Source: UBA4923 sp964606165 (lineage in GTDB: Bacteria > Bacillota > Clostridia > Saccharofermentanales > DTU023). Taken from it: a stretch of 64,000 nucleotides of DNA. Numbering within the stretch: position 1 is the stretch's first letter; each line of letters starts with the position of its first letter. Location: the NCBI GenBank assembly GCA_964606165.1, contig CAZSFQ010000002.1, positions 1 through 64,000 on the forward strand. Direction: 5' to 3'. The position numbers were made by a program, and so were the translations under genes. The notes beneath the pieces were generated by a model, which was not told where the DNA came from, searched no databases, and saw only the letters and a list, made by a program, of their open reading frames with translations. Below are positions 16,382-24,166 of this stretch, in pieces.

Positions 16382-17363
16382 GGCCTTCTCCAAGCGATTC
16401 CAGAGCCTTCTGGGCCGTCTTGCGGTTGATGGTGACCTGACGGGGAAGGATACCCGCACGCGTCATCATTCCCTGAATGGCGTAGGGATCGGTTGAGCCT
16501 CTTTCTTCCTCGCTGACCAGCAGTCTGTCACCGTCAATCTCATAACGGAGCATGGGAAATAGTGCCGCCAGCTTCTCTTTGCAGCTTTCAACTTCCTCAT
16601 CCTCGATGGCGAGCAGTGTCCTGTCGTGCTGCAGGCGGAGCGCTTCGACGCTTCCCTGAAAGGCCAGGGATCCTTCGATCAGGCAGGTAATGTGGCTGGC
16701 GGCTTTTTCGACCAGCAGCCCATCGCTGGTCCCAAAGACAAGCGCTTTGTTCTGCCGACCGATCAGATCCGAGAGGGAGGCAAAAACCTCCAAAAGAGGA
16801 TCTTCAAAAGTGTACTCTGGCAGGTTGACCATGATGAGCGGTTTGTTTGAATAGGTGGCGATCATCATTTGCACAAGGGCCTTTTCCTGGTCGGTCAGCA
16901 GGCTGACAGGCGTCAGGGACAAATGACCGAGCCCCATGCTGATCAGGGCCTCAAAGATCTCGTTTTGTTGGGCGGCAGCATCGCGGTACTGTTTGGCGGT
17001 TGCGAACATGACCATTTCCAGGGTTGTCATGTTCTCATAGAGCGTGGAGGCATTATCGATGTAGAAGATGCCCCGGGGCAGTTGATGCTTGGCGGGAGGA
17101 TTTTGCTGGAGCCAGCTGCAACGGCCGCTTGGGGCCGGCTTGAGATTGGAGGCGATCTCAAGGAGGAGTTTGACGGAAAAGGGTGACGGACTGTACACGG
17201 CCCACCTTTCTCCTTTTCTTACGGACAGGCTGACATCTTTGAGAACAGGCAGCAGCGCCCCTCCCTCCAGGGAGAAATGTTCGTCAGACGAAACATCCTC
17301 CAAGACCAAAAGGCTGTCAAAGAATTCAAGCAGGACCTGATCTTTTTTTGCCGCGTCCGCCAT
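16368..17363 (-). CDS. ABC-transporter ATPase-fold protein lacking catalytic motifs
   Basis: 331 residues with the shape of an ABC ATPase: VLKDVSLSVRKGERW is the usual lead-in to Walker A, then an alpha subdomain and a C-terminal ABC-2-like regulatory region. Every catalytic motif is altered. The P-loop position reads SPSPFSVK (58-65), the signature reads LLTDQ (155-159), Walker B reads LIMVNLPE (176-183) and the switch His position is Ser213 in FGTSDG. ATP binding and hydrolysis are therefore doubtful. The start ATG 17363 follows GAGGT; a GTG at 17372 is possible. It overlaps the permease-pseudopeptidase gene by 14 bp, suggesting a stoichiometric complex, and follows sipW by 10 bp. Confidence 0.78.
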   Translation of the reverse strand: MADAAKKDQVLLEFFDSLLVLEDVSSDEHFSLEGGALLPVLKDVSLSVRKGERWAVYSPSPFSVKLLLEIASNLKPAPSGRCSWLQQNPPAKHQLPRGIFYIDNASTLYENMTTLEMVMFATAKQYRDAAAQQNEIFEALISMGLGHLSLTPVSLLTDQEKALVQMMIATYSNKPLIMVNLPEYTFEDPLLEVFASLSDLIGRQNKALVFGTSDGLLVEKAASHITCLIEGSLAFQGSVEALRLQHDRTLLAIEDEEVESCKEKLAALFPMLRYEIDGDRLLVSEEERGSTDPYAIQGMMTRAGILPRQVTINRKTAQKALESLGEGHDPL

Positions 17364-17373
17364 TGTCAGCACC

Positions 17374-17889
17374 TCAAGTCAGGGGGATCTTCAGAAGAAA
17401 GACGGCAAGGACCCCGTCAGGGAACAGCAAGTCACTGTCGGGATCATTGACCGGGTTGTCGCCCTTGGTTATGTAGCCGGTTTGTCCCTTCTCGTCTGTT
17501 ACGATCCGGAAGATCCGGTGGGTGACCAGGGTCCCCGAGGAGGCTTTGAAGGTGACAATGTCGCCCTCGTTCAAGGCGGACGCGTCACGGGGCTTTTTGG
17601 ACAAAATGACGCTGCCGGCCGGCAGGGTGGGATCCATGCTGCCAGTCTCGATCCGAAAGAGATGGTAGCCCATGATGGAAGGAGTCCGGCCGCTCTTTTT
17701 TGCCACCAGGATGGAAAGGAAAGCAGACAGCAGAACAGTTATGATAAGGCCAAAGATAGCCCAGCCAAAAAACCTGGCCATCAGGCGGCCTGTCCGCCTC
17801 TTGCCCGGCTCTCTTTTTTCCAGGGCCCGGGCGATCTCAAGGCGCATTTCATCGATCTGTTCCTGTGTGGTGTATCTGGACTCCGTCAT
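17374..17889 (-). CDS. sipW: SipW-type (ER-type) signal peptidase I
   Basis: 171 residues with a hydrophilic N-terminus, one transmembrane helix (about 41-63) and the extracellular catalytic domain. The ER-type residues are intact: Ser84 in ETGSMDPTL, His124 in LVTHRIFRI and the Asp-rich TKGDNPVNDPDSD. In Bacillus SipW specifically processes the biofilm fibre protein TasA and TapA. Here it lies directly downstream of two SipW-type substrates and upstream of a pseudo-ATPase and a permease with an inactive peptidase fold. A terminator and a candidate promoter separate it from the substrate genes. Confidence 0.93.
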   Translation of the reverse strand: MTESRYTTQEQIDEMRLEIARALEKREPGKRRTGRLMARFFGWAIFGLIITVLLSAFLSILVAKKSGRTPSIMGYHLFRIETGSMDPTLPAGSVILSKKPRDASALNEGDIVTFKASSGTLVTHRIFRIVTDEKGQTGYITKGDNPVNDPDSDLLFPDGVLAVFLLKIPLT

Positions 17890-17925
17890 GGCACCCGCAC
17901 TCTCAAAAAGCTTGTCTCAAGGGGT

Positions 17926-17934
17926 ATCCTAGCA
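17926..17934 (-). promoter_or_regulatory. Putative extended -10 promoter for the sipW operon
   Basis: On the minus strand TGCTAGGAT matches the TGCTAnnAT pattern seen at other promoters of this window. It lies between the terminator at 17947-17978 and the sipW start, where a promoter would be needed. There is no clear -35. Confidence 0.4.
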
Positions 17935-17946
17935 CAAGCCGGCAGG

Positions 17947-17978
17947 CAAAAAGAGCTGCCCGGTTCAGGCAGCTCTTG
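17947..17978 (-). terminator. Terminator between the TasA-like gene and sipW
   Basis: A 10-bp perfect stem (AAGAGCTGCC / GGCAGCTCTT) with a 7-nt loop, followed on the minus strand by TTTTTG. It would limit readthrough from the abundant substrate genes into sipW. Confidence 0.8.
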
Positions 17979-18007
17979 TGCTCATTCGTGTCGCGAGCCG
18001 TTTATGG

Positions 18008-18598
18008 CTAGGGCGCAGTATGGCTTCCAGAGTCTGGCTTAACCTGGGTGCCGGTAACGGAGACTGTGATGGTGGATCCGTAGCCCGCGCCAGCATAATC
18101 TGCATCATTGATGGAGCCATTCTCTCCGAGTGTTTCCAAGGGCCAGGAGACGGTGACCACATACTCTTTCTTCTGACCTTCATCCTGCAAATCGAAATGA
18201 TCTGAAACCGAAATGGTGCCGGTTCCGGTTACGGTATTTTTAATTAACAGACCCCCACCTTCTCCAGCTTCTTGAACTCTTACTTGCAGGGGCGCGATGG
18301 CAACTTTGTCCTCCATAGCAGCCAGGTCAATGGTGAATTTCAGGTCCATGGCGGTTTCACTGACAGCGGTTTCATTGAAGTTCTTAACTGCGAATTCCCA
18401 TTTGATCTCTTCGCCCGGCGCGATTTTCACGTCGGCCTCAAAGTTGTCGGATCCGCTTTCAAGCAGGATGAATTCCTTGGCCACGACGCTGCCTTCGGCA
18501 AGATCATTGATTTCCGTGTAGTAGTAGGACATGGTGCCGGCGATCAGCGAGACGGTGATGGCCAGAACCAGTGCGATAATGGAGAGTGTCTTTTTCAT
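18008..18598 (-). CDS. TasA/camelysin-like protein with SipW-type signal peptide
   Basis: 196 residues. The N-terminus (MKKTLSIIALVLAITVSLIAG then TMSYYYTE) is the characteristic SipW-processed signal with cleavage near the small-residue/Tyr region. The remainder is a beta-sandwich domain typical of TasA/camelysin, with EGSVVAKEFILLE after the signal, the APGEEIKWEFAVKNF strand pair and a final GSTITVSVTGTQVK. TasA family proteins form extracellular fibres in biofilm matrix. It is one of two paralogues here, likely co-transcribed behind the CBM-bearing one, and is followed by a strong terminator. Confidence 0.85.
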   Translation of the reverse strand: MKKTLSIIALVLAITVSLIAGTMSYYYTEINDLAEGSVVAKEFILLESGSDNFEADVKIAPGEEIKWEFAVKNFNETAVSETAMDLKFTIDLAAMEDKVAIAPLQVRVQEAGEGGGLLIKNTVTGTGTISVSDHFDLQDEGQKKEYVVTVSWPLETLGENGSINDADYAGAGYGSTITVSVTGTQVKPDSGSHTAP

Positions 18599-18715
18599 TT
18601 TCTTTTCCCTTCGGTTTCCTTCGGTTATTTTGTTTATTTTTTGAAATGAGACCTGTACATGGTTCCATTTCGCCCTTCCAATTTTTCTTATGCGCAGTTT
18701 GCCGTGCGCCCCTGT

Positions 18716-19684
18716 CTATTGGTTCCCTCCAAAGGGGATGTAGACAAGCTGGACGTCTTGGCCATTGACCTTGACGTTTTGAGGACTTTCCCCGGTACCG
18801 TCAGCGTTGAAACCAAAACTAATTGATCCGCCAGCCGGAATGCTCTGATTGTTTGTGGCCGGAGGGGAGATTTCATATGAACCAGCAGGTGACTCGATTA
18901 AGGAGTAGCCCCCCCAGAGAGGAGGAATCCGGTCACCTGGCAGATCGAAGCTGAGATTCCAGGCGTTGATTTGCTGGTCGGAGTTGTTTTCGATTTTGAT
19001 GCTCGCACTAAAGCGGGGTAGTTGTGGAGTACCTTCCTTCCACTGATTGGTAACCTCATAAGTAACCCGAATGTCGTGCTCATCCTGTGGTTGGTCAGGG
19101 TCCTGGGGATTTTCCGGATCTTCCGGCTCCCCGGGTTGTCCGCTTCCATCAAAGGGAACCTGCGAGGCCACGGCACTGACCTTGATGGCGGTGCCGAAGT
19201 TACTGCCGGCGAAGGCGCTGTCATTGGTTCCGTCTGCCGGCCAATGCATTTCAACGAGATACTCACGGGTTTGGTTATCGCCGTTAAGCGTGAAGCTGTC
19301 GAAGAGATCAAAGACCGCTGTTCCCGTGACTGTGTAGAGAATGTGGCCCCCATTGTCTTTTACCGTTACAACCAGGGGCTCAATGGCGGACTTGTTATCG
19401 GCGGCCGTGACATCAAATGTGAGCTTATAATACTGCTCAGTTTCTGTGACAGCTGTAAGGTCATCATGGTTCATGACCTTGAAAGACCAGCTGACCGTTT
19501 CGGAGGGGGCGATTTTTTCATTGACTTGAAAAGAATGCACCTCTTCACTCAGGAAGATGAACTCCTTGGCGGTGACGCTGCCGGTGGCAATGTCCAGGTT
19601 GGTGGTGTAATAGGCCATGGTTCCTGCCAGTAAGGAGCTGACAATGGCCAGTATGAGAAGTGAGATGGTAATGATTTTTTTCAT
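18716..19684 (-). CDS. TasA-like protein with C-terminal CBM2-like carbohydrate-binding module
   Basis: 322 residues. Residues 1-25 are a SipW-type signal (ILAIVSSLLAGTMAYYTT). Residues 30-175 form a TasA/camelysin-like domain (ATGSVTAKEFIFL, IAPSETVSWSFKVMNHDD). Residues 180-204 are an acidic Pro/Glu/Asp/Gln linker like those joining cellulase modules. Residues 205-312 resemble family-2 cellulose-binding modules: VTNQW, FSASIKIENNSD, INAWNLSFDLPG, LWGG and SIPAGGSISFGFNADG. Some surface Trp residues are kept (Trp215, Trp242, Trp257), while the position usually WN near the end is NN. Start ATG 19684 was preferred over an upstream start at 19747 because the signal begins there. It is the first gene of the locus and probably a matrix fibre subunit that binds polysaccharide. 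Confidence 0.8.
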   Translation of the reverse strand: MKKIITISLLILAIVSSLLAGTMAYYTTNLDIATGSVTAKEFIFLSEEVHSFQVNEKIAPSETVSWSFKVMNHDDLTAVTETEQYYKLTFDVTAADNKSAIEPLVVTVKDNGGHILYTVTGTAVFDLFDSFTLNGDNQTREYLVEMHWPADGTNDSAFAGSNFGTAIKVSAVASQVPFDGSGQPGEPEDPENPQDPDQPQDEHDIRVTYEVTNQWKEGTPQLPRFSASIKIENNSDQQINAWNLSFDLPGDRIPPLWGGYSLIESPAGSYEISPPATNNQSIPAGGSISFGFNADGTGESPQNVKVNGQDVQLVYIPFGGNQ

Positions 19685-19847
19685 TTGGATAATTCCGCCT
19701 GCAAAATTATGAATTCTTGTTTTTGCTGCAGTTGCGGGTTCGCGCAACGCTGTCAGTGATCAGGAGCAAGGGCGTGACAGGTTCGGTATCGACTCATGGG
19801 GTTTCAGCCTGATTGAAAGAGTCTATTCCCTGTTCGGATCGCAGGGG

Positions 19848-19876
19848 ACAATAACATGAGTTTTGTGAAGTGTCAA
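19848..19876 (-). promoter_or_regulatory. Sigma-A promoter for the TasA-like operon
   Basis: On the minus strand, perfect TTGACA (19876-19871), 17-bp spacer, TATTGT (19853-19848). This gives an untranslated leader of about 155 nt before the TasA-CBM gene. Confidence 0.6.
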
Positions 19877-20265
19877 ATTAAAGGTAACACTGGTTACTGA
19901 ATATGGGTATAATGCCTTGAAATCAGGCTATTTAGCCTATTTATCAGGCCTGGTGTCTGAATTGGAAATACTTGAAAAATGACAGGTCATACGAAAGTTG
20001 AGATCATTACGGGAAGGGCATTTCGAAGAATTTTTCAAGTAATTTCCTTAGTGAAAAGATGATTTACAAAGGGCGAATTTTGTACTTAATATCAATAATC
20101 GTGCATAAATACTGGAAACACTCGATTTTGGAATGCGATTGGCCAAAAATATGGATCTGCGGCCCAGGCAGATATCGGGGGTGAAAAGGGGGTCTTTGAA
20201 TGATAAGCCGCCCGCTCGCTGTGTTAGGCTGATAGGAAAGTATAATGGATAAAAGGGAGGGACAG
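19877..20265. other. AT-rich intergenic region, no gene
   Basis: This is the longest gene-free stretch upstream of DUF4438 and is lower in G+C than its surroundings. It holds a plus-strand TATAAT at 19908-19913 (no good -35), a small GGCTA/TAGCC dyad at 19926-19937 and a second TATAAT at 20241-20246 just before the DUF4438 ribosome site. I see no reading frame with a ribosome site and no recognisable RNA. Confidence 0.5.
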
Positions 20266-21135
20266 ATGAAAACAAATAAAGAAGATCTCGTTGAGATTGC
20301 CGTTCAGGCCAAGATCCACGCGCCGACATCGCGGGGTGGCTACCGGGTCGATAACACCGGGGTGCCGCGGGTCCTGCCGGGAGTTGGCGGCATTGTCTAT
20401 AACTACCAGATCGGGGATTGCTGCATGAAGCTGGCGGGCGACCATATTGAGCCCGGGGTCAGTTTGCGCAATGAAGACAAGTCCGAAAATGAAGGCATCA
20501 TGCACAACGCCTGCGTCGGCAACCGGGCCATCGTCGTGGATGGTGACGCCAAAGGGGCTGAGGGCTTCGTCACGGGCAAACACGGAGGTATTGAGCACAC
20601 CCTGTGCTACTTCGATTCCGAAACTCTGGACAAGCTGAAGATCGGGGACCAGATCCTGATCCGCGCCAAGGGCCTGGGCCTTGAACTTTGTGACTATCCG
20701 GTTGTCTCCTGCCTCAATCTTTCCCCGGAGCTTTTGGAAAAGATCGCGCCTGAAGAAGAAGACGGCAAGCTGTTTGTCCCCTGCGTGGCGGAAGTCCCGC
20801 CCTACCTGATGGGGTCGGGTATCGGGGCGGCTTCAGCCTATACGGGTGACTACGACATTATGACAGGTGATCCGGACGCCCTGAAGGAACATGGCCTGGA
20901 AAACCTGCGCTTCGGTGACCTGGTTCTTTTGCTTGATTGCGACAACCGCTACGGCCGCCAGTATAAAAAGGGAGCGCGGACCCTGGGGGTGATCGTCCAT
21001 TCCAACTGTATCCTGTCGGGACACGGACCGGGCGTGACCGCGCTTCTGAGCTGCTCGGAAGGTGAACTCCTGGTCGGACGGCATGATCCGGAGGCCAATC
21101 TGGCCCATTACCTGCTTGTTGATAAAGACGCTTAA
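20266..21135 (+). CDS. DUF4438 domain-containing protein
   Basis: 289 residues, matching the two-part DUF4438 family known structurally from Thermotoga but without assigned function. Conserved-looking segments are GGYRVDNTGVPRVLPGVGG, GDHIEPGVS, VVDGDAKGAEGFVTGKHGGI and a C-terminal VIVHSNCILSGHGPGVTALLS. It is soluble with no signal peptide. ATG 20266 follows GGGAGGG; an ATG 21 bp upstream lies before that site. It is monocistronic, with a strong terminator after it. Confidence 0.82.
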   Translation: MKTNKEDLVEIAVQAKIHAPTSRGGYRVDNTGVPRVLPGVGGIVYNYQIGDCCMKLAGDHIEPGVSLRNEDKSENEGIMHNACVGNRAIVVDGDAKGAEGFVTGKHGGIEHTLCYFDSETLDKLKIGDQILIRAKGLGLELCDYPVVSCLNLSPELLEKIAPEEEDGKLFVPCVAEVPPYLMGSGIGAASAYTGDYDIMTGDPDALKEHGLENLRFGDLVLLLDCDNRYGRQYKKGARTLGVIVHSNCILSGHGPGVTALLSCSEGELLVGRHDPEANLAHYLLVDKDA

Positions 21136-21159
21136 GCCTGGCCTGGAGCCAAAATTGTT

Positions 21160-21185
21160 ACAGCGCGCCCCTTGCGGCGCGCTGT
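21160..21185 (+). terminator. Terminator after the DUF4438 gene
   Basis: Perfect 10-bp stem ACAGCGCGCC / GGCGCGCTGT with a 6-nt loop, followed by a weak T-rich stretch (CTGTGTTATCCTC). Confidence 0.7.
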
Positions 21186-21220
21186 CTGTGTTATCCTCAT
21201 TCACTGGAAAGGGGTAAGCC

Positions 21221-21889
21221 ATGAGTCAAGAAAAGCACACCATTTATTTGATCCGCCATGGATTGACCTACCAGAATCTGCGGCGCGAGTACCAGGGATC
21301 GATTTTGGATTATGATATTTTGCCGGAAAGCCGCCTCTTAATTGAGCAAAGGCAAAAGAGAGGGGCAGCACCCCTGATCCGGACGCTTTGGGTATCGCCC
21401 CTGATCCGTGCCAGACAGACAGCCGAGCTCTATTTCCCGGGCATGGATCAAGAGATCGTGCCGGATCTGATGGAGCGCGAGTTCGGTGACTGGGACGGCC
21501 GGACCCATGATGACCTGTGGCCGTCTGATCCCCTCTATGTGGAGTTTGTGAAATCATTGGGCCGCGTTACCCCGCCGGGTGGCGAACCCTTCGACTTGTT
21601 CTTTGCACGCATGGAGCGGGTCATGGACTCGATCGGTGACTTGGCAGCCAAGTCGCCCGGCCGCTTCCCGCTGGGGCTCGTTTTTCACGGAGGTCCCATC
21701 TTATACCTGACCGACCATCTCCTGGATGAAGGCAATCCTTTGCACCGATACAATTCAAAGGGCGCGGGCGGCCTTCGGTTGGAACTGGGGATCGACCCCT
21801 TCCGCGTGATCGAGGCCAGCGAACTGTTTACCGATGACATCCCGGTTGAGAAAACACCCTTTTACCTTGATTTCAAGGACAACCGGTAG
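21221..21889 (+). CDS. Histidine phosphatase family protein
   Basis: 222 residues of the phosphoglycerate-mutase-like superfamily. The nucleophile motif is IRHGLT near the N-terminus (His13), an Arg follows in SPLIRARQTAE, a catalytic acid sits in MEREFGDWDG, and the second His is in VFHGGPI. The substrate cannot be told from sequence; broad-specificity or sugar-phosphate phosphatases such as CobC/GpmB types share this layout. It starts at ATG 21221 after GAAAGGGG, and a good promoter for rpmE follows it. Confidence 0.85.
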   Translation: MSQEKHTIYLIRHGLTYQNLRREYQGSILDYDILPESRLLIEQRQKRGAAPLIRTLWVSPLIRARQTAELYFPGMDQEIVPDLMEREFGDWDGRTHDDLWPSDPLYVEFVKSLGRVTPPGGEPFDLFFARMERVMDSIGDLAAKSPGRFPLGLVFHGGPILYLTDHLLDEGNPLHRYNSKGAGGLRLELGIDPFRVIEASELFTDDIPVEKTPFYLDFKDNR

Positions 21890-21921
21890 ATGAAAAAGAG
21901 CAGTAACATATAATAAAATGC

Positions 21922-21950
21922 TTGACAGTGGCAAGGCACCGTTGTAAAAT
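21922..21950 (+). promoter_or_regulatory. Sigma-A promoter for the rpmE operon
   Basis: TTGACA (21922-21927), 17-bp spacer, TAAAAT (21945-21950). The leader to rpmE would be about 80 nt, long enough for autoregulation by L31, but I do not recognise a specific leader motif. Confidence 0.8.
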
Positions 21951-22036
21951 CGTCAGGTGGCTTAAAAGCGACTATTTCTGGGATCGCATACGGGGGCAGA
22001 AGGCACTCCGCGCGGTTTCCATGAGAGGTGATTAAG

Positions 22037-22240
22037 ATGAAAGACGGAATCCATCCCAAATACGGAAAAGCAGTCGTGCGTTGCGCCTGTGGGGAAACAT
22101 TCGAGACGGGGGCGGTGAAAGAACAGATCAATGTTGACATCTGTTCCAAGTGCCATCCCTTCTATACGGGTCGCCAGAAGCTCATTGATACGGGCGGCAG
22201 GGTTGACAAATTCCGCAGACGCATGGGACAACAACAGTAA
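22037..22240 (+). CDS. rpmE: Ribosomal protein L31 (zinc-binding form)
   Basis: 67 residues of large-subunit protein bL31. It has the cysteine-bearing C+ form: CACGETFETG and ICSKCHPFYTG supply zinc ligands. The start ATG 22037 follows GAGAGGTG; an in-frame ATG at 22028 is too close to the ribosome site. A terminator follows only 7 bp after the stop, which would let L31 be made in excess of the downstream genes. Confidence 0.96.
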   Translation: MKDGIHPKYGKAVVRCACGETFETGAVKEQINVDICSKCHPFYTGRQKLIDTGGRVDKFRRRMGQQQ

Positions 22241-22247
22241 ACCGTGC

Positions 22248-22273
22248 AGGGGAGCTGAACAGCTCCCCTTTTT
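22248..22273 (+). terminator. Rho-independent terminator between rpmE and the DUF1385 gene
   Basis: AGGGGAGCT / AGCTCCCCT stem with a 4-nt GAAC loop and a T-tract. The DUF1385 start codon lies only 3 bp beyond, so this element acts as a partial terminator inside the operon or as an attenuator. Confidence 0.85.
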
Positions 22274-22276
22274 AAC

Positions 22277-23260
22277 ATGGCAGACAAAAGACAGATCAAA
22301 GAAAAAGACGGGGCAGACCCTTCCTGCAAGAGGACGACCATCGGCGGCCAGGCGCTGATCGAGGGTCTTTTAATGTTAGGACCCCAAAAACAGGCCATCG
22401 CCCTTCGCGAACCTGGCGGAGAGATCCGCGTGACGGTCAAGGAGCGAGGTGCCAAGTCGGCGCGGTTCAACCTGCCCTTGCTTCGCGGCCCGGTGCGCCT
22501 GGTGACCCAGATGAAAACCGGTATTTCTGCTCTTATGCTGTCGGCTGAAGCCGCTATGGGCGAAGAGGAAGAGTCCGGTGGAGAGCCCTCCGCGCTTGAC
22601 CGTTTTGCCGACCGCCACCCCAATCTTGTCATGGGCCTTACCCTCTTTTTGTCGCTGGGTCTTTCCATCGCTCTTTTTATCCTGCTGCCCAGCGCTCTGA
22701 CCGACCTGGTCCGCCGGCTGACCGGCTTCGGCTTGGGGGTTACCCGGGGCGGGGCTGTTTTCGCCCTGTCCATCCTGGAAGGCCTGGTCCGGGTACTTCT
22801 CTTTCTGCTTTACCTGTGGCTGACCTCGCGATCATCCGAAATCAAGCGCGTATGGATGTACCACGGTTCGGAGCACAAGACGATCGCCTGCTATGAGGCG
22901 GGTCTGCCGCTCACTGTTCCCAATGTCAGGGAACAAAGCCGCCTTCATCCGCGCTGCGGGACCTCTTTTCTTTTTCTTGTCATGTTTGTGTCGATCCTGG
23001 CTTTTTCCATTGTCGGCCGCTACTCTCTCTGGCTCAATATTGTGATTCGGCTGGCCCTCCTGCCCCTGATCGCTGGCGTGGCCTATGAACTGATCCGTTT
23101 TGCCGGGTCGCGCGACAATTGGCTGACGCGGACCCTTTCAAAGCCGGGACTGGCCCTGCAGCGCCTGACAACGGCGGAACCGGATGATCCCATCATGGAA
23201 GTCGCCATCGAGGCGATGAAGGCCGTTATTCCCGATAACCCCAACGATGACAACTGGTAG
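22277..23260 (+). CDS. DUF1385 family membrane protein
   Basis: 327 residues. The family signature is at the N-terminus (TIGGQALIEGLLMLGP), a long transmembrane region starts at about residue 117, and WMYHGSEHKTIACYEAGLPLT and RLHPRCGTSFLF follow. Function is unknown; the family is almost always found between rpmE and prmC/prfA in Clostridia, as here. There is no separate ribosome site, since the upstream 30 bp are the terminator hairpin. The 3' end overlaps prmC by 14 bp. Confidence 0.9.
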   Translation: MADKRQIKEKDGADPSCKRTTIGGQALIEGLLMLGPQKQAIALREPGGEIRVTVKERGAKSARFNLPLLRGPVRLVTQMKTGISALMLSAEAAMGEEEESGGEPSALDRFADRHPNLVMGLTLFLSLGLSIALFILLPSALTDLVRRLTGFGLGVTRGGAVFALSILEGLVRVLLFLLYLWLTSRSSEIKRVWMYHGSEHKTIACYEAGLPLTVPNVREQSRLHPRCGTSFLFLVMFVSILAFSIVGRYSLWLNIVIRLALLPLIAGVAYELIRFAGSRDNWLTRTLSKPGLALQRLTTAEPDDPIMEVAIEAMKAVIPDNPNDDNW

Positions 23261-24143
23261 GCAGCCGACCCTCTGCCTCTTTTTTGAGAGGGCGGCGGAC
23301 CTGTTGGCCGCTTCCGGCTTTGAGTCGCCCCGTGAGGAGGCAAGGGCCCTGGTTGAGGCAGTAGCCGGCATCCCGCTGGCGCGGCAGCTCGCGCATCCCC
23401 GGATGGTTTTGGATGAAAAGACCCTGGCGTCGCTTGAGCGTGCCCTGGCCCTCCGCCTTTGCCATGTGCCGCTCGGGCAGATCGCGGGGACGGCCTGGTT
23501 TTGTGGCCTGCCCTTCCGCGTCACCGGGTCGACCCTGATCCCCAGACCGGAAACGGAACATCTGGTTGAGGCGGCCATGGGTTTTAGCCGCGATTTTGTT
23601 CCGGCCGGGTTGCCAATCCGCATATTGGACACCTTTACCGGGACGGGCGCCATCGGGCTTAGCCTGGGATTCCGGCTGAAAGAAGAAGGCCTGGCCTTTG
23701 ACCTGACCCTGGCGGACATCTCAAAAGATGCTCTGGAGATCGCGGCCGTAAATGCCGGCGTCATCCTGCCGGATCAGGATCCTGTTCTTGTCAGGACCGA
23801 TATCTGGCCTCAGGGGAAGGAAGCCTTTGATCTCATCCTGGCCAACCCTCCCTACATTCCTTCAGAGGAGATCGCCTCCCTGATGCCGGAAGTCGCGCGG
23901 TTTGAACCCGCGACAGCCCTTGACGGCGGACCGGACGGCCTTGTCTTTTACCGGCGGCTGGCTGCGGAGGGACAAGAGCGCCTGTCCGCGGGAGGCTTGC
24001 TGATCCTGGAAGCAGGCGCGGGCCAGGCCGGTCTGATCGCGTCGATTTTTGATGAAGTGGGCTGGCAGGAGGAGGGCAGGGTCCGGGATTATCTCGGGCA
24101 TGAGCGCGTACTCATGTTTTCAGTCCGGCCTCATGTAAAATAG
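23247..24143 (+). CDS. prmC: Peptide chain release factor N5-glutamine methyltransferase
   Basis: 298-residue S-adenosylmethionine-dependent methyltransferase that methylates the Gln of the GGQ motif in release factors. It has an N-terminal helical domain (about 1-85), IPRPETEHLVE, the SAM loop DTFTGTGAIGLSL and the catalytic NPPYIPSEE motif. Its substrate gene prfA follows 23 bp downstream. The start overlaps the DUF1385 gene by 14 bp without its own strong ribosome site, implying coupling. Confidence 0.96.
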   Translation: MTTGRQPTLCLFFERAADLLAASGFESPREEARALVEAVAGIPLARQLAHPRMVLDEKTLASLERALALRLCHVPLGQIAGTAWFCGLPFRVTGSTLIPRPETEHLVEAAMGFSRDFVPAGLPIRILDTFTGTGAIGLSLGFRLKEEGLAFDLTLADISKDALEIAAVNAGVILPDQDPVLVRTDIWPQGKEAFDLILANPPYIPSEEIASLMPEVARFEPATALDGGPDGLVFYRRLAAEGQERLSAGGLLILEAGAGQAGLIASIFDEVGWQEEGRVRDYLGHERVLMFSVRPHVK

Positions 24144-24166
24144 TAAAAGAACACTTGGAGATAGAC

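Noticed and set aside
22028..22036. Upstream ATG for rpmE
   Set aside because: It lies immediately beside the GAGAGGTG ribosome site; the ATG at 22037 gives correct spacing and the conserved L31 N-terminus.
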